Part shown: positions 45,129-53,785 of the stretch, one piece after another
Numbering within the stretch: the first letter of the stretch is position 1
Layout of the letters: every line of letters begins with the position of its first letter
Assembly: GCF_000332135.1 (NCBI RefSeq)
Contig: NZ_KB235896.1
Location: forward strand, 2,933,321 to 2,997,320
DNA length: 64,000 nt
Source of the DNA: Anabaena sp. PCC 7108
GTDB lineage: Bacteria; Cyanobacteriota; Cyanobacteriia; Cyanobacteriales; Nostocaceae
Direction: 5' to 3'
Notes under the pieces: model-generated
Seen by the model: only the letters and a program-made list of their open reading frames with translations
What the model was told of the DNA's origin: nothing
Database searches by the model: none
Position numbers and translations under genes: made by a program

Positions 45129-45191
45129 AGAATTTAATGTTAAATAAATTCTTCTAAGATATCACCAAAATGATTAGTAAAGGAGAAAGAT

Positions 45192-46004
45192 TTGAGTTAC
45201 GACAACGCTTGTAAATATTTAGCTTAACAATATCCTGCTGATTTCGTGCGTTGGTTGCTGGGGGTAGAATCGCCACAAATTAAAGTATTGAAAACAGAAT
45301 TAACACTTGAACCTATTCGTGCTGATTCTGTAACGTTTCTGCAAACAGCTAACCAAATTCTGCATATTGAATTTCAGACTTTACCCAAATCTAAAACTCC
45401 CCTGAATTTCCGAATGCTTGATTATTCTGTCAGGTTAAAGCGTCAATATAAATGTCCTGTAACTCAGGTGTTAATATTCTTGCAAGAAACTGATAACGAA
45501 GTAGCTTTTACTGAAGAATATCGAGATCATACCACTATTCACAAATTTGAGATTGTGCGTCTTTGGGAGCAAGATTCAACAATATTTTTAGGTAATTCAG
45601 CATTGTTACCTTTAGCAATTTTAACCCGAACTGACTCACCGCAAAGTTTATTATCCCAAGTAGCTGAAAAACTCGCTACACTTCCAAATAGGGAACAGCA
45701 ACAAAATATCGCTGGTTGTGTAGAAGTTCTTGCAGGTTTGCGGTTTGAAAAAGATTTGGTTCGTCAATTTCTACGGGAGGACATTATGAAAGAGTCAGTA
45801 ATTTATCAAGATATCGTTCAAAAAGAAGCATTGAAAATGATTAATCGTCAAATAAAAAAACGTTTTGGTGATGTTAATGATTCATTAATGACAAAAATTA
45901 GAGATTTATCTGCTGACGATTTAGAAGATTTGGGAGAAGCATTATTTGATTTTTCGGAAGTTGGTGATTTAGTAACTTGGTTAAACACAAAAGTGAGTAA
46001 TTAA
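45192..46004 (+). pseudogene. Rpn/DUF4351-type nuclease-like gene with a nonsense codon
   Basis: TTG 45192 with RBS AAAGGAGAAAG opens MSYDNACKYLA, then TAA (45225), then QYPADFVRWLLGVESPQIKV and a full-length frame to 46004. Family members read K-Y-L-A-E-Q-Y-P, so a single GAA-to-TAA change explains the stop. The rest has the PD-(D/E)xK-like core (HIEFQTLPKSK, RMLDYSVRLKRQYKCPVTQV) and a C-terminal helical tail. A start at a later GTG (45246) could still give a protein without the first 18 residues. Confidence 0.75.
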
Positions 46005-46120
46005 TCAAGTTTTTGCAGGAGCATTTTTTAGAGATGTTGTATATAACGTCTCTAATTATTTAATAATCTATATATTTTCAATGATAAAGTTAGAATCAGA
46101 CAAACTTTATCCATTTATCA

Positions 46121-46960
46121 ATGATTGCTAACAGTCCAATAGACAAAAATTGGCATGGAAAACTTAACTTAGTTTATGCTAAACGCCAAGATTCCACCCA
46201 GTTAATTTACAATCACCATCAAGCGCCATTTAAGGTACAACGCCCCTTTTACCCAGAAGGACAAGAAGTTTGCCATAGCGTTATTTTACACACTGCTGGG
46301 GGCATTGTGGGGAGCGATCGCTTGTCTTCGGAAATTCACCTCGAAAAAAATTCCCAAGCATTAATCACCACAGCCGCAGCAGGTAAGGTATATCGCAGTA
46401 ACGGCTTACCAGCAAGACAAACTGTAGAAGTTGAAATAGATGCTAATGCTTGTTTAGAATATTTACCTCAAGAGACGATTTTATTCAACGGTGCTGTTTA
46501 TCGGCAGGATTTAAAAGTAAAATTAGATACCAATTCTAGCTTTATCGGCTGGGAAATTACACGGTTAGGAAGGAGTGCGAGGGGAGAAAAGTTTTTAGAA
46601 GGAGAAATGCGATCGCACACCGAAATCTGGCAAAATGGTATTCCGCAATGGATTGATAGGCAAATTTTGCCCGGTAGCGAAGCAGTTTTTCACAGTCCCC
46701 ACGGTTTAGGGGGATATCCTGTGGTTGGTAGTCTGGTTTGGGTAGGAAGTCCCGTTTCCACAGAAATTATTGAAAAAGCACGTTCTTTAGTTACTCAAAA
46801 TAATTTAACTGGTGTGAGTCGTCTGCAAAATGGATTTTTGTGTCGATATCGTGGTAATTCTACATCTGAAGTGAGAAGTTGGTTTACAAATGTTTGGCAA
46901 ATGTTACGAGTATCTTTGCTAAATCGTGGTAATTGTATTCCCAGAGTGTGGCAGATTTGA
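46121..46960 (+). CDS. ureD: Urease accessory protein UreD
   Basis: A 279-residue UreD: WHGKLNLVYAKRQDSTQLIY, LHTAGGIVGSDRLSSEIHLE, ITTAAAGKVYRSNG, YLPQETILFNGAVYRQDLKV and GWEITRLGRSARGEKFLEGE. UreD (UreH) scaffolds the UreFG complex that loads nickel into UreC. It leads ureA; a repeat fragment (GAACCGCAGAGGCGCAGAGG) fills the 30-base gap to ureA. Confidence 0.95.
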   Translation: MIANSPIDKNWHGKLNLVYAKRQDSTQLIYNHHQAPFKVQRPFYPEGQEVCHSVILHTAGGIVGSDRLSSEIHLEKNSQALITTAAAGKVYRSNGLPARQTVEVEIDANACLEYLPQETILFNGAVYRQDLKVKLDTNSSFIGWEITRLGRSARGEKFLEGEMRSHTEIWQNGIPQWIDRQILPGSEAVFHSPHGLGGYPVVGSLVWVGSPVSTEIIEKARSLVTQNNLTGVSRLQNGFLCRYRGNSTSEVRSWFTNVWQMLRVSLLNRGNCIPRVWQI

Positions 46961-46990
46961 ACGAACCGCAGAGGCGCAGAGGAGAGAAGA

Positions 46991-47293
46991 ATGCAACTTA
47001 CACCGCAAGAGAAGGATAAATTATTAATTTTCACGGCTGCTTTAGTCGCGGAAAGAAGAAGAAATAGAGGTTTGAAATTGAATTATCCTGAAGCAGTTGC
47101 TTTTATTTCTGCTGCTATTTTGGAAGGTGCGAGAGATGGACAAACGGTGGCAGAATTAATGAGTTATGGGACAACTTTATTAACACGAGATGATGTCATG
47201 GAAGGTATTCCAGAAATGATTCATGATGTGCAGGTAGAAGCCACTTTTCCTGATGGGACAAAGTTAGTTACTGTACATAATCCGATTCGTTAA
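46991..47293 (+). CDS. ureA: Urease subunit gamma
   Basis: A 100-residue Ure[41 protein letters not shown] and [20 protein letters not shown], with the usual length. In most cyanobacteria ureB and ureC follow directly. Here the next plus-strand gene is ureB at 49308, 2 kb away, so ureD-ureA and ureB-ureC are two separate units. Confidence 0.97.
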   Translation: MQLTPQEKDKLLIFTAALVAERRRNRGLKLNYPEAVAFISAAILEGARDGQTVAELMSYGTTLLTRDDVMEGIPEMIHDVQVEATFPDGTKLVTVHNPIR

Positions 47294-47340
47294 TGAAAAA
47301 CCATTAAGATAGGATAAAGAGAAGATCAAGACTTGTTTTG

Positions 47341-47973
47341 CTATGGGTTTTTATCAGTTGTCGTACCAGCATCTGAATTCGCCTTAGGCGTATTAGGAGA
47401 TGTCTCCGTCTTTGAACTCGACTTATCTGGGGTAGAGGTCGATGTTGGAGTCTTGGTGGAAGATTCAGCAGGAGCTACGTTAATCGTCGTGTTCTGTTGA
47501 GCAGGAGCAGGCTGTTGATTATTAGGAGCAATCACCTTCACATCTGTCTTCTCTTGTTTAGGTGCTTGTGGCTGGGGAACGTCAACTTTAACGTTGACAT
47601 TAGGCGCACTTTGTTGAGCAGGAGTAGGAACAGTTGCTGGTACGGGAACACGCTCAACAGTATTCGTCTTTTCGATGATAGTTGTCTGTTTAGCTGGCTG
47701 TTGAGAGGGAGCAGGTACAACAATTACCGAGTTGGTAGCTGGCCGCCCCCAAAAGTAGTAAGCAAGTCCACCTATTGTCAGCAAACCAGTAATACCGATA
47801 CCAATTATCAGTCCACTAGCGGTATTATTTTGATCGCGTGCTTCTAGGGCTTCGTTCTTAAGGTTTGTTCCTGAGACACGACCATCAGAGTAACCGTGAT
47901 CATAAGACCCAGATTTATCATTCCTGACATTATCGTCACGATTATTAGGATTAGGATTGTTGAGATTAGTCAT
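47341..47973 (-). CDS. Membrane protein with long Pro/Thr/Lys-rich tail
   Basis: A 210-residue protein. The N-terminal 50 residues are polar (NNRDDNVRNDKSGSYDHGYS), residues about 53-73 form one membrane span (ASGLIIGIGITGLLTIGGLA), and the remaining ~130 residues are low-complexity Pro, Gln, Thr and Ser repeats. It resembles cyanobacterial surface or stress-linked proteins found near CsbD genes. It is the last of three minus-strand genes that separate ureA from ureB. Confidence 0.65.
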   Translation of the reverse strand: MTNLNNPNPNNRDDNVRNDKSGSYDHGYSDGRVSGTNLKNEALEARDQNNTASGLIIGIGITGLLTIGGLAYYFWGRPATNSVIVVPAPSQQPAKQTTIIEKTNTVERVPVPATVPTPAQQSAPNVNVKVDVPQPQAPKQEKTDVKVIAPNNQQPAPAQQNTTINVAPAESSTKTPTSTSTPDKSSSKTETSPNTPKANSDAGTTTDKNP

Positions 47974-48110
47974 AGTTGCTACAAGAAATAATTGGTGAAA
48001 TTAGGACACTAACAAATTTAAAAAATAAGCCTCCGTTCAGTCAAATTTAGCAATGACTGAACGGCTTTTGAATTTCGCTATTTTGATGTAAACCCGATGT
48101 TTGATATTTC

Positions 48111-48602
48111 TTAATTGAAGATATCTTGAACCTTAGCTTTCACATCTTCCACTGTGTTACGAACTTGGCTTTCTGCTTGTTTAGCTTTGCCTACAACTTG
48201 GTCTTTCAGATCACCTGTAATATTGCCGGCTGCTGCTTGAGTTTTGCCTTCAATATTCTTAGAGACTGCCTTTGCTCTTCCTGATAAATTAACATTGCTT
48301 TTCACATCTTCCATGGTGTTACGAACTTGGCTTTCTGCTTGTTTAGCTTTGCCTACAACTTGGTCTTTCAGATCGCCTGTAACATTGCCGAATGACTCTT
48401 GAGCTTTGCCTTCAATATTTTTAGAGACTGCCTTTGCTCTATCCATCATTGCTATTTGAATATGGGTTTGACTGTTTAAATCAGTGAGTGAAGTTACAGC
48501 CAAACTATCTCCAGAAACTAAACCCAATCCTATAGAAGTTGAGACTAATAAAACTAGACTAATAGTTAGCAATAATTTACGAGCTTGTTGAAGTAAAATC
48601 AT
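48111..48602 (-). CDS. Exported CsbD-like protein with two repeats
   Basis: A 163-residue protein. A hydrophobic N-terminus (KLLLTISLVLLVSTSIGLGL) acts as signal or anchor, followed by two CsbD-like units: RAKAVSKNIEGKAQESFGNV and RAKAVSKNIEGKTQAAAGNI, each with GDLKDQVVGKAKQAESQVRN. The two units are nearly identical in DNA (roughly 48129-48260 and 48309-48440), a recent internal duplication. CsbD proteins are stress-induced. I chose ATG 48602; a TTG start at 48662 would add 20 residues ahead of the signal segment. Confidence 0.75.
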   Translation of the reverse strand: MILLQQARKLLLTISLVLLVSTSIGLGLVSGDSLAVTSLTDLNSQTHIQIAMMDRAKAVSKNIEGKAQESFGNVTGDLKDQVVGKAKQAESQVRNTMEDVKSNVNLSGRAKAVSKNIEGKTQAAAGNITGDLKDQVVGKAKQAESQVRNTVEDVKAKVQDIFN

Positions 48603-48718
48603 TCTAAATTCCAAAACTTTTATTTTTAAGGCATTGATTTGACTATTAACTAAAAGCGCCAAACTAGAAAGTATAGATAGTTTGATGGCTATTTATACTT
48701 TCCAGAAAAATAACACTC

Positions 48719-48901
48719 TTAGTCAATAATTTTTTTGACTTGATCTTTCACATTTTCAACAACGTGAATACCACTTGCTTCGACTTGTTTGGCCTGACCT
48801 TCAGCTTGATCTTCGGGATCTCCCGTAACATTGCCTACAACTTCTTGAACTTTGCCTTCAATATTTTTGGCAGTTGCTTTAATCCGATTTTCTAAGCTCA
48901 T
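48719..48901 (-). CDS. CsbD family stress protein
   Basis: A 60-residue CsbD: MSLENRIKATAKNIEGKVQE, VVGNVTGDPEDQAEGQAKQV and a helical tail. GGAGATGATT precedes ATG 48901, so the longer upstream frame is not needed. It is the single-unit relative of the exported protein at 48111, and the two were probably formed by duplication. CsbD is a small, hydrophilic general stress protein of unknown mechanism. Confidence 0.85.
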   Translation of the reverse strand: MSLENRIKATAKNIEGKVQEVVGNVTGDPEDQAEGQAKQVEASGIHVVENVKDQVKKIID

Positions 48902-49307
48902 AATCATCTCCGTATGAATTTTCCAGATCAAATGAATTTAAAATCACATTACTGCTATGAACGACGATAATAACGCCACTCTTCACCTCTAATCCAAAAA
49001 AGGACTTAAGCGTTTTCCACATCGCAGGAATTATACGGTGCAGCCCATTGCTAGAGGTGACTTAACAAATTACTTTGTTTCAGTACTGGGTGATTATTTT
49101 TATAGCTTAACACTAATAATCGGTTTATTTTTATACCTAAAGACATAGTTAAGCTGCTATGCAGCAAGATTGTATAATAGATAAGGAAGTATAAATGCTG
49201 CAAACACATCGGCGAGTTCTAAATATCAAGATATAACAGAATTATGTCCTCAAGCTTTCAGACCGTTTGTAGAATTTTTAGAAAACCTTTAAATTAGGAA
49301 AAATCAG
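48902..49307. other. Intergenic region before ureB with an unassigned open frame
   Basis: About 400 bases. The last ~100 (49190-49291) form an open frame without a start codon whose C-terminus reads YQDITELCPQAFRPFVEFLE, ending in TAA 49289-49291, 16 bases before the ureB start. It looks like the tail of a lost gene and may mark the insertion boundary. The promoter of ureB, now separated from ureA, should also be here. Confidence 0.45.
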
Positions 49308-49616
49308 ATGATGATTCCCGGAGAAATAATCACCCAACCAGGCAAAATTGAATTAAATGCAGGTCGTCCAACTACCAAATTAATAGTAGCAAATACAGGA
49401 GACAGACCAATTCAAATTGGTTCACATTTCCATTTTTATGAAGTCAACACAGCCTTACACTTCGACAGAGAAAAAGCACGAGGAATGAGATTAAATATAC
49501 CCGCCGGAACAGCCGTCAGATTTGAACCAGGAGACGAAAAAGAAATCACCCTCATCCCCCTCGTCGGTACACGCCAAATCTACGGATTCAACAACAAAAT
49601 CAACGGAAACCTCTAA
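49308..49616 (+). CDS. ureB: Urease subunit beta
   Basis: A 102-residue Ure[61 protein letters not shown] and [20 protein letters not shown]. It is complete and normal in length. It is followed by ureC after 64 bases that carry two copies of a CCTCAGCG-type repeat. The frame has ATG at 49308 and at 49311; either could be used. Confidence 0.97.
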   Translation: MMIPGEIITQPGKIELNAGRPTTKLIVANTGDRPIQIGSHFHFYEVNTALHFDREKARGMRLNIPAGTAVRFEPGDEKEITLIPLVGTRQIYGFNNKINGNL

Positions 49617-49672
49617 AAAAACCCTCAGCGTACCTCCGCGCTAACCTCAGCGTCCCTCTGCGTTAAAAAAAG
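49617..49672. repeat. Dispersed repeat between ureB and ureC
   Basis: CCTCAGCGTACCTCCGCGCT followed by AACCTCAGCGTCCCTCTGCG, the reverse-complement form of the GCAGAGG repeats at 16361, 41170 and 46961. It fills the ureB-ureC spacer. Confidence 0.7.
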
Positions 49673-49680
49673 GATTTGAT

Positions 49681-51408
49681 ATGAATTATAAAATGAACCG
49701 CCAAGCCTACTCTGAAACCTACGGACCAACAGTAGGAGACAAAATCAGATTAGCAGACACAGAACTATTTATAGAAGTAGAACAAGACTTCACCACTTAT
49801 GGAGACGAAGTAAAATTTGGTGGCGGAAAAGTCATCAGAGACGGAATGGGACAATCCCCCATATCCAACGCCGACGGTGCAGTAGACTTAGTAATTACCA
49901 ACGCCTTAATTTTCGATTGGTGGGGAATCGTGAAAGCAGATATTGGCATCAAAGACGGCAAAATTCACAAAATTGGTAAAGCCGGAAATCCCTATATTCA
50001 AGACAATATAGATATTATTATTGGACCCGGAACCGAAGCCTTAGCAGGGGAAGGAATGATTCTCACTGCGGGAGGAATAGATTCACATATTCATTTTATT
50101 TGTCCCCAACAGATTGAAGTAGCGATCGCATCTGGAATCACTACAATGATAGGAGGAGGAACAGGCCCCGCCACAGGCACAAACGCCACCACCTGCACTC
50201 CTGGACCCTGGAATATCTACCGAATGCTGCAAGCAGCCGACGCTTTTCCCGTCAATATCGGCTTTTTAGGCAAAGGTAACACCAGTCAACCCCAAGGACT
50301 AGTAGAACAAGTTCAAGCCGGTGCAATGGGGTTAAAACTCCATGAAGACTGGGGAACTACTCCCGCAACCATTGACACCTGTCTCACCGTTGCTGATGAA
50401 TATGACGTACAAGTAGCAATTCACACTGACACCCTCAATGAAGCCGGATTTGTCGAAGATACTATTGCGGCTTTTAAACATCGTGCCATTCACACCTACC
50501 ACACCGAAGGCGCAGGAGGAGGACACGCACCCGATATCATCAAAGTCTGTGGACAAAGCAACGTTTTACCATCTTCCACCAACCCCACCCGTCCTTACAC
50601 CCTCAACACCCTAGATGAACATCTGGATATGTTAATGGTATGTCATCACCTTGATCCCGCAATTCCCGAAGATGTCGCTTTTGCGGAGTCGCGTATTCGT
50701 CGAGAAACCATCGCTGCTGAGGATATTCTCCACGATTTAGGGGCGTTTAGTATGATTGCTTCCGATTCCCAAGCCATGGGACGTGTCGGTGAGGTAATAA
50801 TTCGTACTTGGCAGACATCACACAAAATGAAAGTACAGCGCGGAACACTCTCCCCTCGCCTTGTAGGAGAGGGGTTAGGGGAGAGGTCAGACAATTTCCG
50901 GGCGAAAAGATATATTGCTAAGTACACAATTAATCCGGCGATTACACATGGAATTTCTGAATATGTGGGGTCAGTAGAAGCGGGAAAATTAGCAGATTTA
51001 TGTTTGTGGAAACCGGCATTTTTTGGAGTGAAACCAGAAATTGTGATTAAAGGGGGAATGATTGCTTGGGCGCAAATGGGTGATGCTAATGCTAGTATTC
51101 CTACACCGCAACCAGTACATTCCCGTCCTATGTTTGGCAGTTTTGCAGGTGCGAGGAATGCCACATCATTAACATTTGTTTCTCAAGCAGGTTTAGAAAG
51201 AGAAATTCCCCAAATGTTAGGTTTGCAAAAATCAGCAGTTTCAGTTTCAGGAACACGTCAATTAACTAAGCAGGATCTGAAATTAAATGATGCCTTACCT
51301 CATATTGAAGTAGATCCTGAAACATACGAAGTTCGTGCAGATGGTGAATTATTAACTTGTGAACCTGCGACAGTTTTACCAATGGCACAAAGATACTTTT
51401 TGTTTTAG
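49681..51408 (+). CDS. ureC: Urease subunit alpha with a repeat-derived loop
   Basis: A 575-residue UreC. Nickel ligands and catalytic residues are present: His 135 and 137 (SHIHF), Lys 219 (GLKLHEDWG, carbamylated), His 248, His 274, Asp 362, and the flap His 322 (MVCHHLDP). Between KMKVQRG and [20 protein letters not shown], residues 389-403 ([15 protein letters not shown]) are encoded by a palindromic repeat at 50848-50886. This loop varies in length in the family, so the enzyme may tolerate the insertion. It converts urea to ammonia and carbamate. Confidence 0.96.
   Translation: MNYKMNRQAYSETYGPTVGDKIRLADTELFIEVEQDFTTYGDEVKFGGGKVIRDGMGQSPISNADGAVDLVITNALIFDWWGIVKADIGIKDGKIHKIGKAGNPYIQDNIDIIIGPGTEALAGEGMILTAGGIDSHIHFICPQQIEVAIASGITTMIGGGTGPATGTNATTCTPGPWNIYRMLQAADAFPVNIGFLGKGNTSQPQGLVEQVQAGAMGLKLHEDWGTTPATIDTCLTVADEYDVQVAIHTDTLNEAGFVEDTIAAFKHRAIHTYHTEGAGGGHAPDIIKVCGQSNVLPSSTNPTRPYTLNTLDEHLDMLMVCHHLDPAIPEDVAFAESRIRRETIAAEDILHDLGAFSMIASDSQAMGRVGEVIIRTWQTSHKMKVQRGTLSPRLVGEGLGERSDNFRAKRYIAKYTINPAITHGISEYVGSVEAGKLADLCLWKPAFFGVKPEIVIKGGMIAWAQMGDANASIPTPQPVHSRPMFGSFAGARNATSLTFVSQAGLEREIPQMLGLQKSAVSVSGTRQLTKQDLKLNDALPHIEVDPETYEVRADGELLTCEPATVLPMAQRYFLF
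50848..50886. repeat. Palindromic repeat inside ureC
   Basis: CTCTCCCCTCGCCTTGTAGG followed by AGAGGGGTTAGGGGAGAGG: an imperfect inverted repeat (CTCTCCCCT ... AGGGGAGAG) of 39 bases, exactly 13 codons, read in frame by ureC. The same motif is a familiar intergenic repeat in filamentous cyanobacteria. Confidence 0.85.
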
Positions 51409-51411
51409 ATT

Positions 51412-51600
51412 ATGACTGAACAATCTACTGATTACGATAGTCCTTGAAAAGAAATTATAGAACTTTATTTTGACAAGTTTTTAGAGTTTTTATTTTCTTC
51501 GTCCAGATATTAGACAATTATTCCGGTTTATTGATTGGATAATGGTCTTACCCGAAGACTTGGCAATTAGTTTTCAAACAGAAATCAAAAGTAGAAAATT
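51412..51600 (+). pseudogene. Remnant of an Rpn/DUF4351-type gene
   Basis: ATG 51412 reads MTEQSTDYDSP, then TGA where family members have Trp, then KEIIELYFDKFLEFLF; a shifted frame continues RPDIRQLFRFIDWIMVLPED and LAISFQTEIKS. The first and last parts are typical of the N-terminus and the C-terminal segment of this nuclease-like family; the core in between is deleted. It lies directly behind ureC. Confidence 0.75.
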
Positions 51601-51629
51601 TGACTTTTTCCTTCTACCTTTCAAACTCT

Positions 51630-52745
51630 ATGAGTTCAGAATTTCCTCGCACAGGCAAAATACTGGTTGTAGACGACTCAGCTGATAACATATTTCTTGT
51701 TAAAACCATCTTAGAAACAGAAGGCTATATAATTAGTAGTGCTGAAAATGGTGCTGAAGCAATGGCAAAACTTCAAGCATCTCCCTGTGATTTGGTGTTA
51801 CTGGATTTAATGATGCCAGAAATGGATGGCTATGAAGTCACCAAATGCATTCGCACCCAAATGAATTTGCAGCAATATATCCCCATATTACTAATTACTG
51901 CCCACGATACCCCTAACGTCGCCCAAGGATTAGATTTAGGTGCTGATGACTTTATCCGCAAACCCGTAACAGTGGATGAATTATTGGCGAGAGTGCGATC
52001 GCTTTTACGACTCAAATACAGTATAGATGAACGTGATGAAATTGCTCGTCAGCGCCAAGATTTTGTTTCTCGTCTCACCCATGACTTACGCACTCCATTA
52101 GTAGCTGCAGATCGGATGTTAAACCTATTAAAGCAAGGTGCTTTAGGAGAGTTATCACCGCCAATGGAAGAAGTCATGACTATCATGGCGCGTAGTAATA
52201 TCAACCTCCTAACTATGGTGAATACTTTATTAGAAGTTTATCGCTTTGAAGCAGGGCGCAAAACTCTCACATTTCAACCAGTTAATCTCAGCCAGTTACT
52301 TACAGAGATATCTGGAGAATTAGCCCCTCTAGCGGTAGAAAAAGCACTATCCATAAATCTGCAACTCTCTGATAACTTAACCACAAAAACTATCATCGGT
52401 GATCGCTTAGAATTACATCGCTTATTTACAAACCTGATAGGTAATGCTATCAAATTTACAGATTCTGGTTCAGTTACTATTAGCCTCAAGTGTCAATATC
52501 ACCCAGAAAAAAGATACCAATTTATAAATATTATTGAAGTAGCTGATACAGGTTCTGGTATTCCTTCTGAAGAACAAGCTGACTTATTTGAACGATTTCG
52601 TCAAGGTAATCACAACCGTTCTGGTAGTGGATTAGGACTGTACCTTGCCCGTCGTATTGTAGAAGCACATCAAGGTTTTATTGATGTAAAATCTGAATTA
52701 GGTCAAGGTAGTGTTTTCATTGTTCATTTACCCATAACATCTTGA
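51630..52745 (+). CDS. Hybrid response regulator-histidine kinase
   Basis: A 371-residue protein that starts with a receiver domain (ILVVDDSADN, phosphoacceptor Asp 59 in LVLLDLMMPEMDGY, Lys in IRKPVTVDEL) and ends with a histidine kinase: H-box FVSRLTHDLRTPL with His 151, N-box NLIGNAIKFTDSG, G1 ADTGSGIP, and GSGLGLYLARRIVEAH. There is no membrane span or sensor domain, so it is a cytoplasmic kinase that is probably regulated by phosphorylation of its own receiver. Start at ATG 51630; its partners are unknown. Confidence 0.9.
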   Translation: MSSEFPRTGKILVVDDSADNIFLVKTILETEGYIISSAENGAEAMAKLQASPCDLVLLDLMMPEMDGYEVTKCIRTQMNLQQYIPILLITAHDTPNVAQGLDLGADDFIRKPVTVDELLARVRSLLRLKYSIDERDEIARQRQDFVSRLTHDLRTPLVAADRMLNLLKQGALGELSPPMEEVMTIMARSNINLLTMVNTLLEVYRFEAGRKTLTFQPVNLSQLLTEISGELAPLAVEKALSINLQLSDNLTTKTIIGDRLELHRLFTNLIGNAIKFTDSGSVTISLKCQYHPEKRYQFINIIEVADTGSGIPSEEQADLFERFRQGNHNRSGSGLGLYLARRIVEAHQGFIDVKSELGQGSVFIVHLPITS

Positions 52746-52924
52746 TTACTCGCTTTCCTTTTCAGACGAATATGATATGGGAAATAAATCCTGATTTAGC
52801 TAATAAATTGTACACGAGGGAATCTTCATAACAACATCGTCATCTTTGGGGCGCTTGGGTATGTGTGGGCAGGGAATTTACGGTTGATCTAGGTCAAGCA
52901 TATAATCATAATTAATCTTCCCTC

Positions 52925-53374
52925 TCACCTCCGTAAAGATAGTAAACGACGGGTTTCTAATTGCTTACAAAGCCTTAATTCTGTTCCTTTGCGGTTCCAT
53001 TCTACCTGATCAAAAATCTGATGAAGAAGAGACATTCCGCGACCACTTTCGGCTTCATCTGGTGGTAAATAGTCCGTGGGATCGCTATCGAAATCAGGTA
53101 AAGGTGTGAATCCACTACCTTGGTCGGAAATGATCCACCAATATTGATTATCTATCAAGGAAAAACGCACTACTACTAATTTACCGGGATCAAGATTATT
53201 TCCATGTTTAGCTGCGTTTACTAGGGCTTCTTGAAGTCCTAGGCGCAACTCTGCTTGTAATTTGGCGGGAACTTCTGCCAATAGTAAATCTAATATGGGA
53301 CAAAGATAAAGAGTCGAGGCAAAACTAATAGTACCCCAAGAACGTCCAACTGGACGAAGAGAAATGGTAATCAC
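52925..53374 (-). CDS. Anti-sigma-type ATP-binding protein (RsbW-like)
   Basis: A 149-residue GHKL-type ATPase domain: N-box LGLQEALVNAAKHGN, G1 IISDQGSGF and G2 GRGMSLLHQIF. Stand-alone domains of this kind act as anti-sigma factors or serine kinases of anti-sigma antagonists in partner-switching systems. It is convergent with the hybrid kinase gene. No STAS-domain partner lies in the window. Confidence 0.85.
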   Translation of the reverse strand: MITISLRPVGRSWGTISFASTLYLCPILDLLLAEVPAKLQAELRLGLQEALVNAAKHGNNLDPGKLVVVRFSLIDNQYWWIISDQGSGFTPLPDFDSDPTDYLPPDEAESGRGMSLLHQIFDQVEWNRKGTELRLCKQLETRRLLSLRR

Positions 53375-53785
53375 AAGAGAAACCCCGTAGCTTTTAGTTA
53401 GCTAGACATCAGTTTGCTGTCACAGGCACCCTGATAAAAATTGAGGTGGTCATGCTGCCTTCAAACTAGCGTCTGTAAAACTAAATTTTGAAAATGCTGG
53501 GGAGCATTGACTCTAAACATAAGTTAGAATTGCTTGGTTCAAAATTGGCTGTAATGATTTCGACTAATGCATTTAACAACTTTTAAGTTGCTATTAATTT
53601 GAAGGAGTATGGAAATACTCTATTTAATTGCCTCTTTATAATTTACGCAATCTAATTCACCTTTTTAAGAGCCTATGCGACTTCAATGTTAAAAAAGAAT
53701 TTCTATTTTTAGTCTAATTAGATTTTAGCATTAGTACTATGCACTAGACTACAAATTTTTCATTTGGGTTTTTGTAAAGAATTCG
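53375..53785. other. Intergenic region before rlmD end
   Basis: About 410 A/T-rich bases between two minus-strand genes. A small perfect hairpin GAGTAT-GGAA-ATACTC is at about 53607-53622. It should include the promoter of the RsbW-like gene. No gene is seen. Confidence 0.45.
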
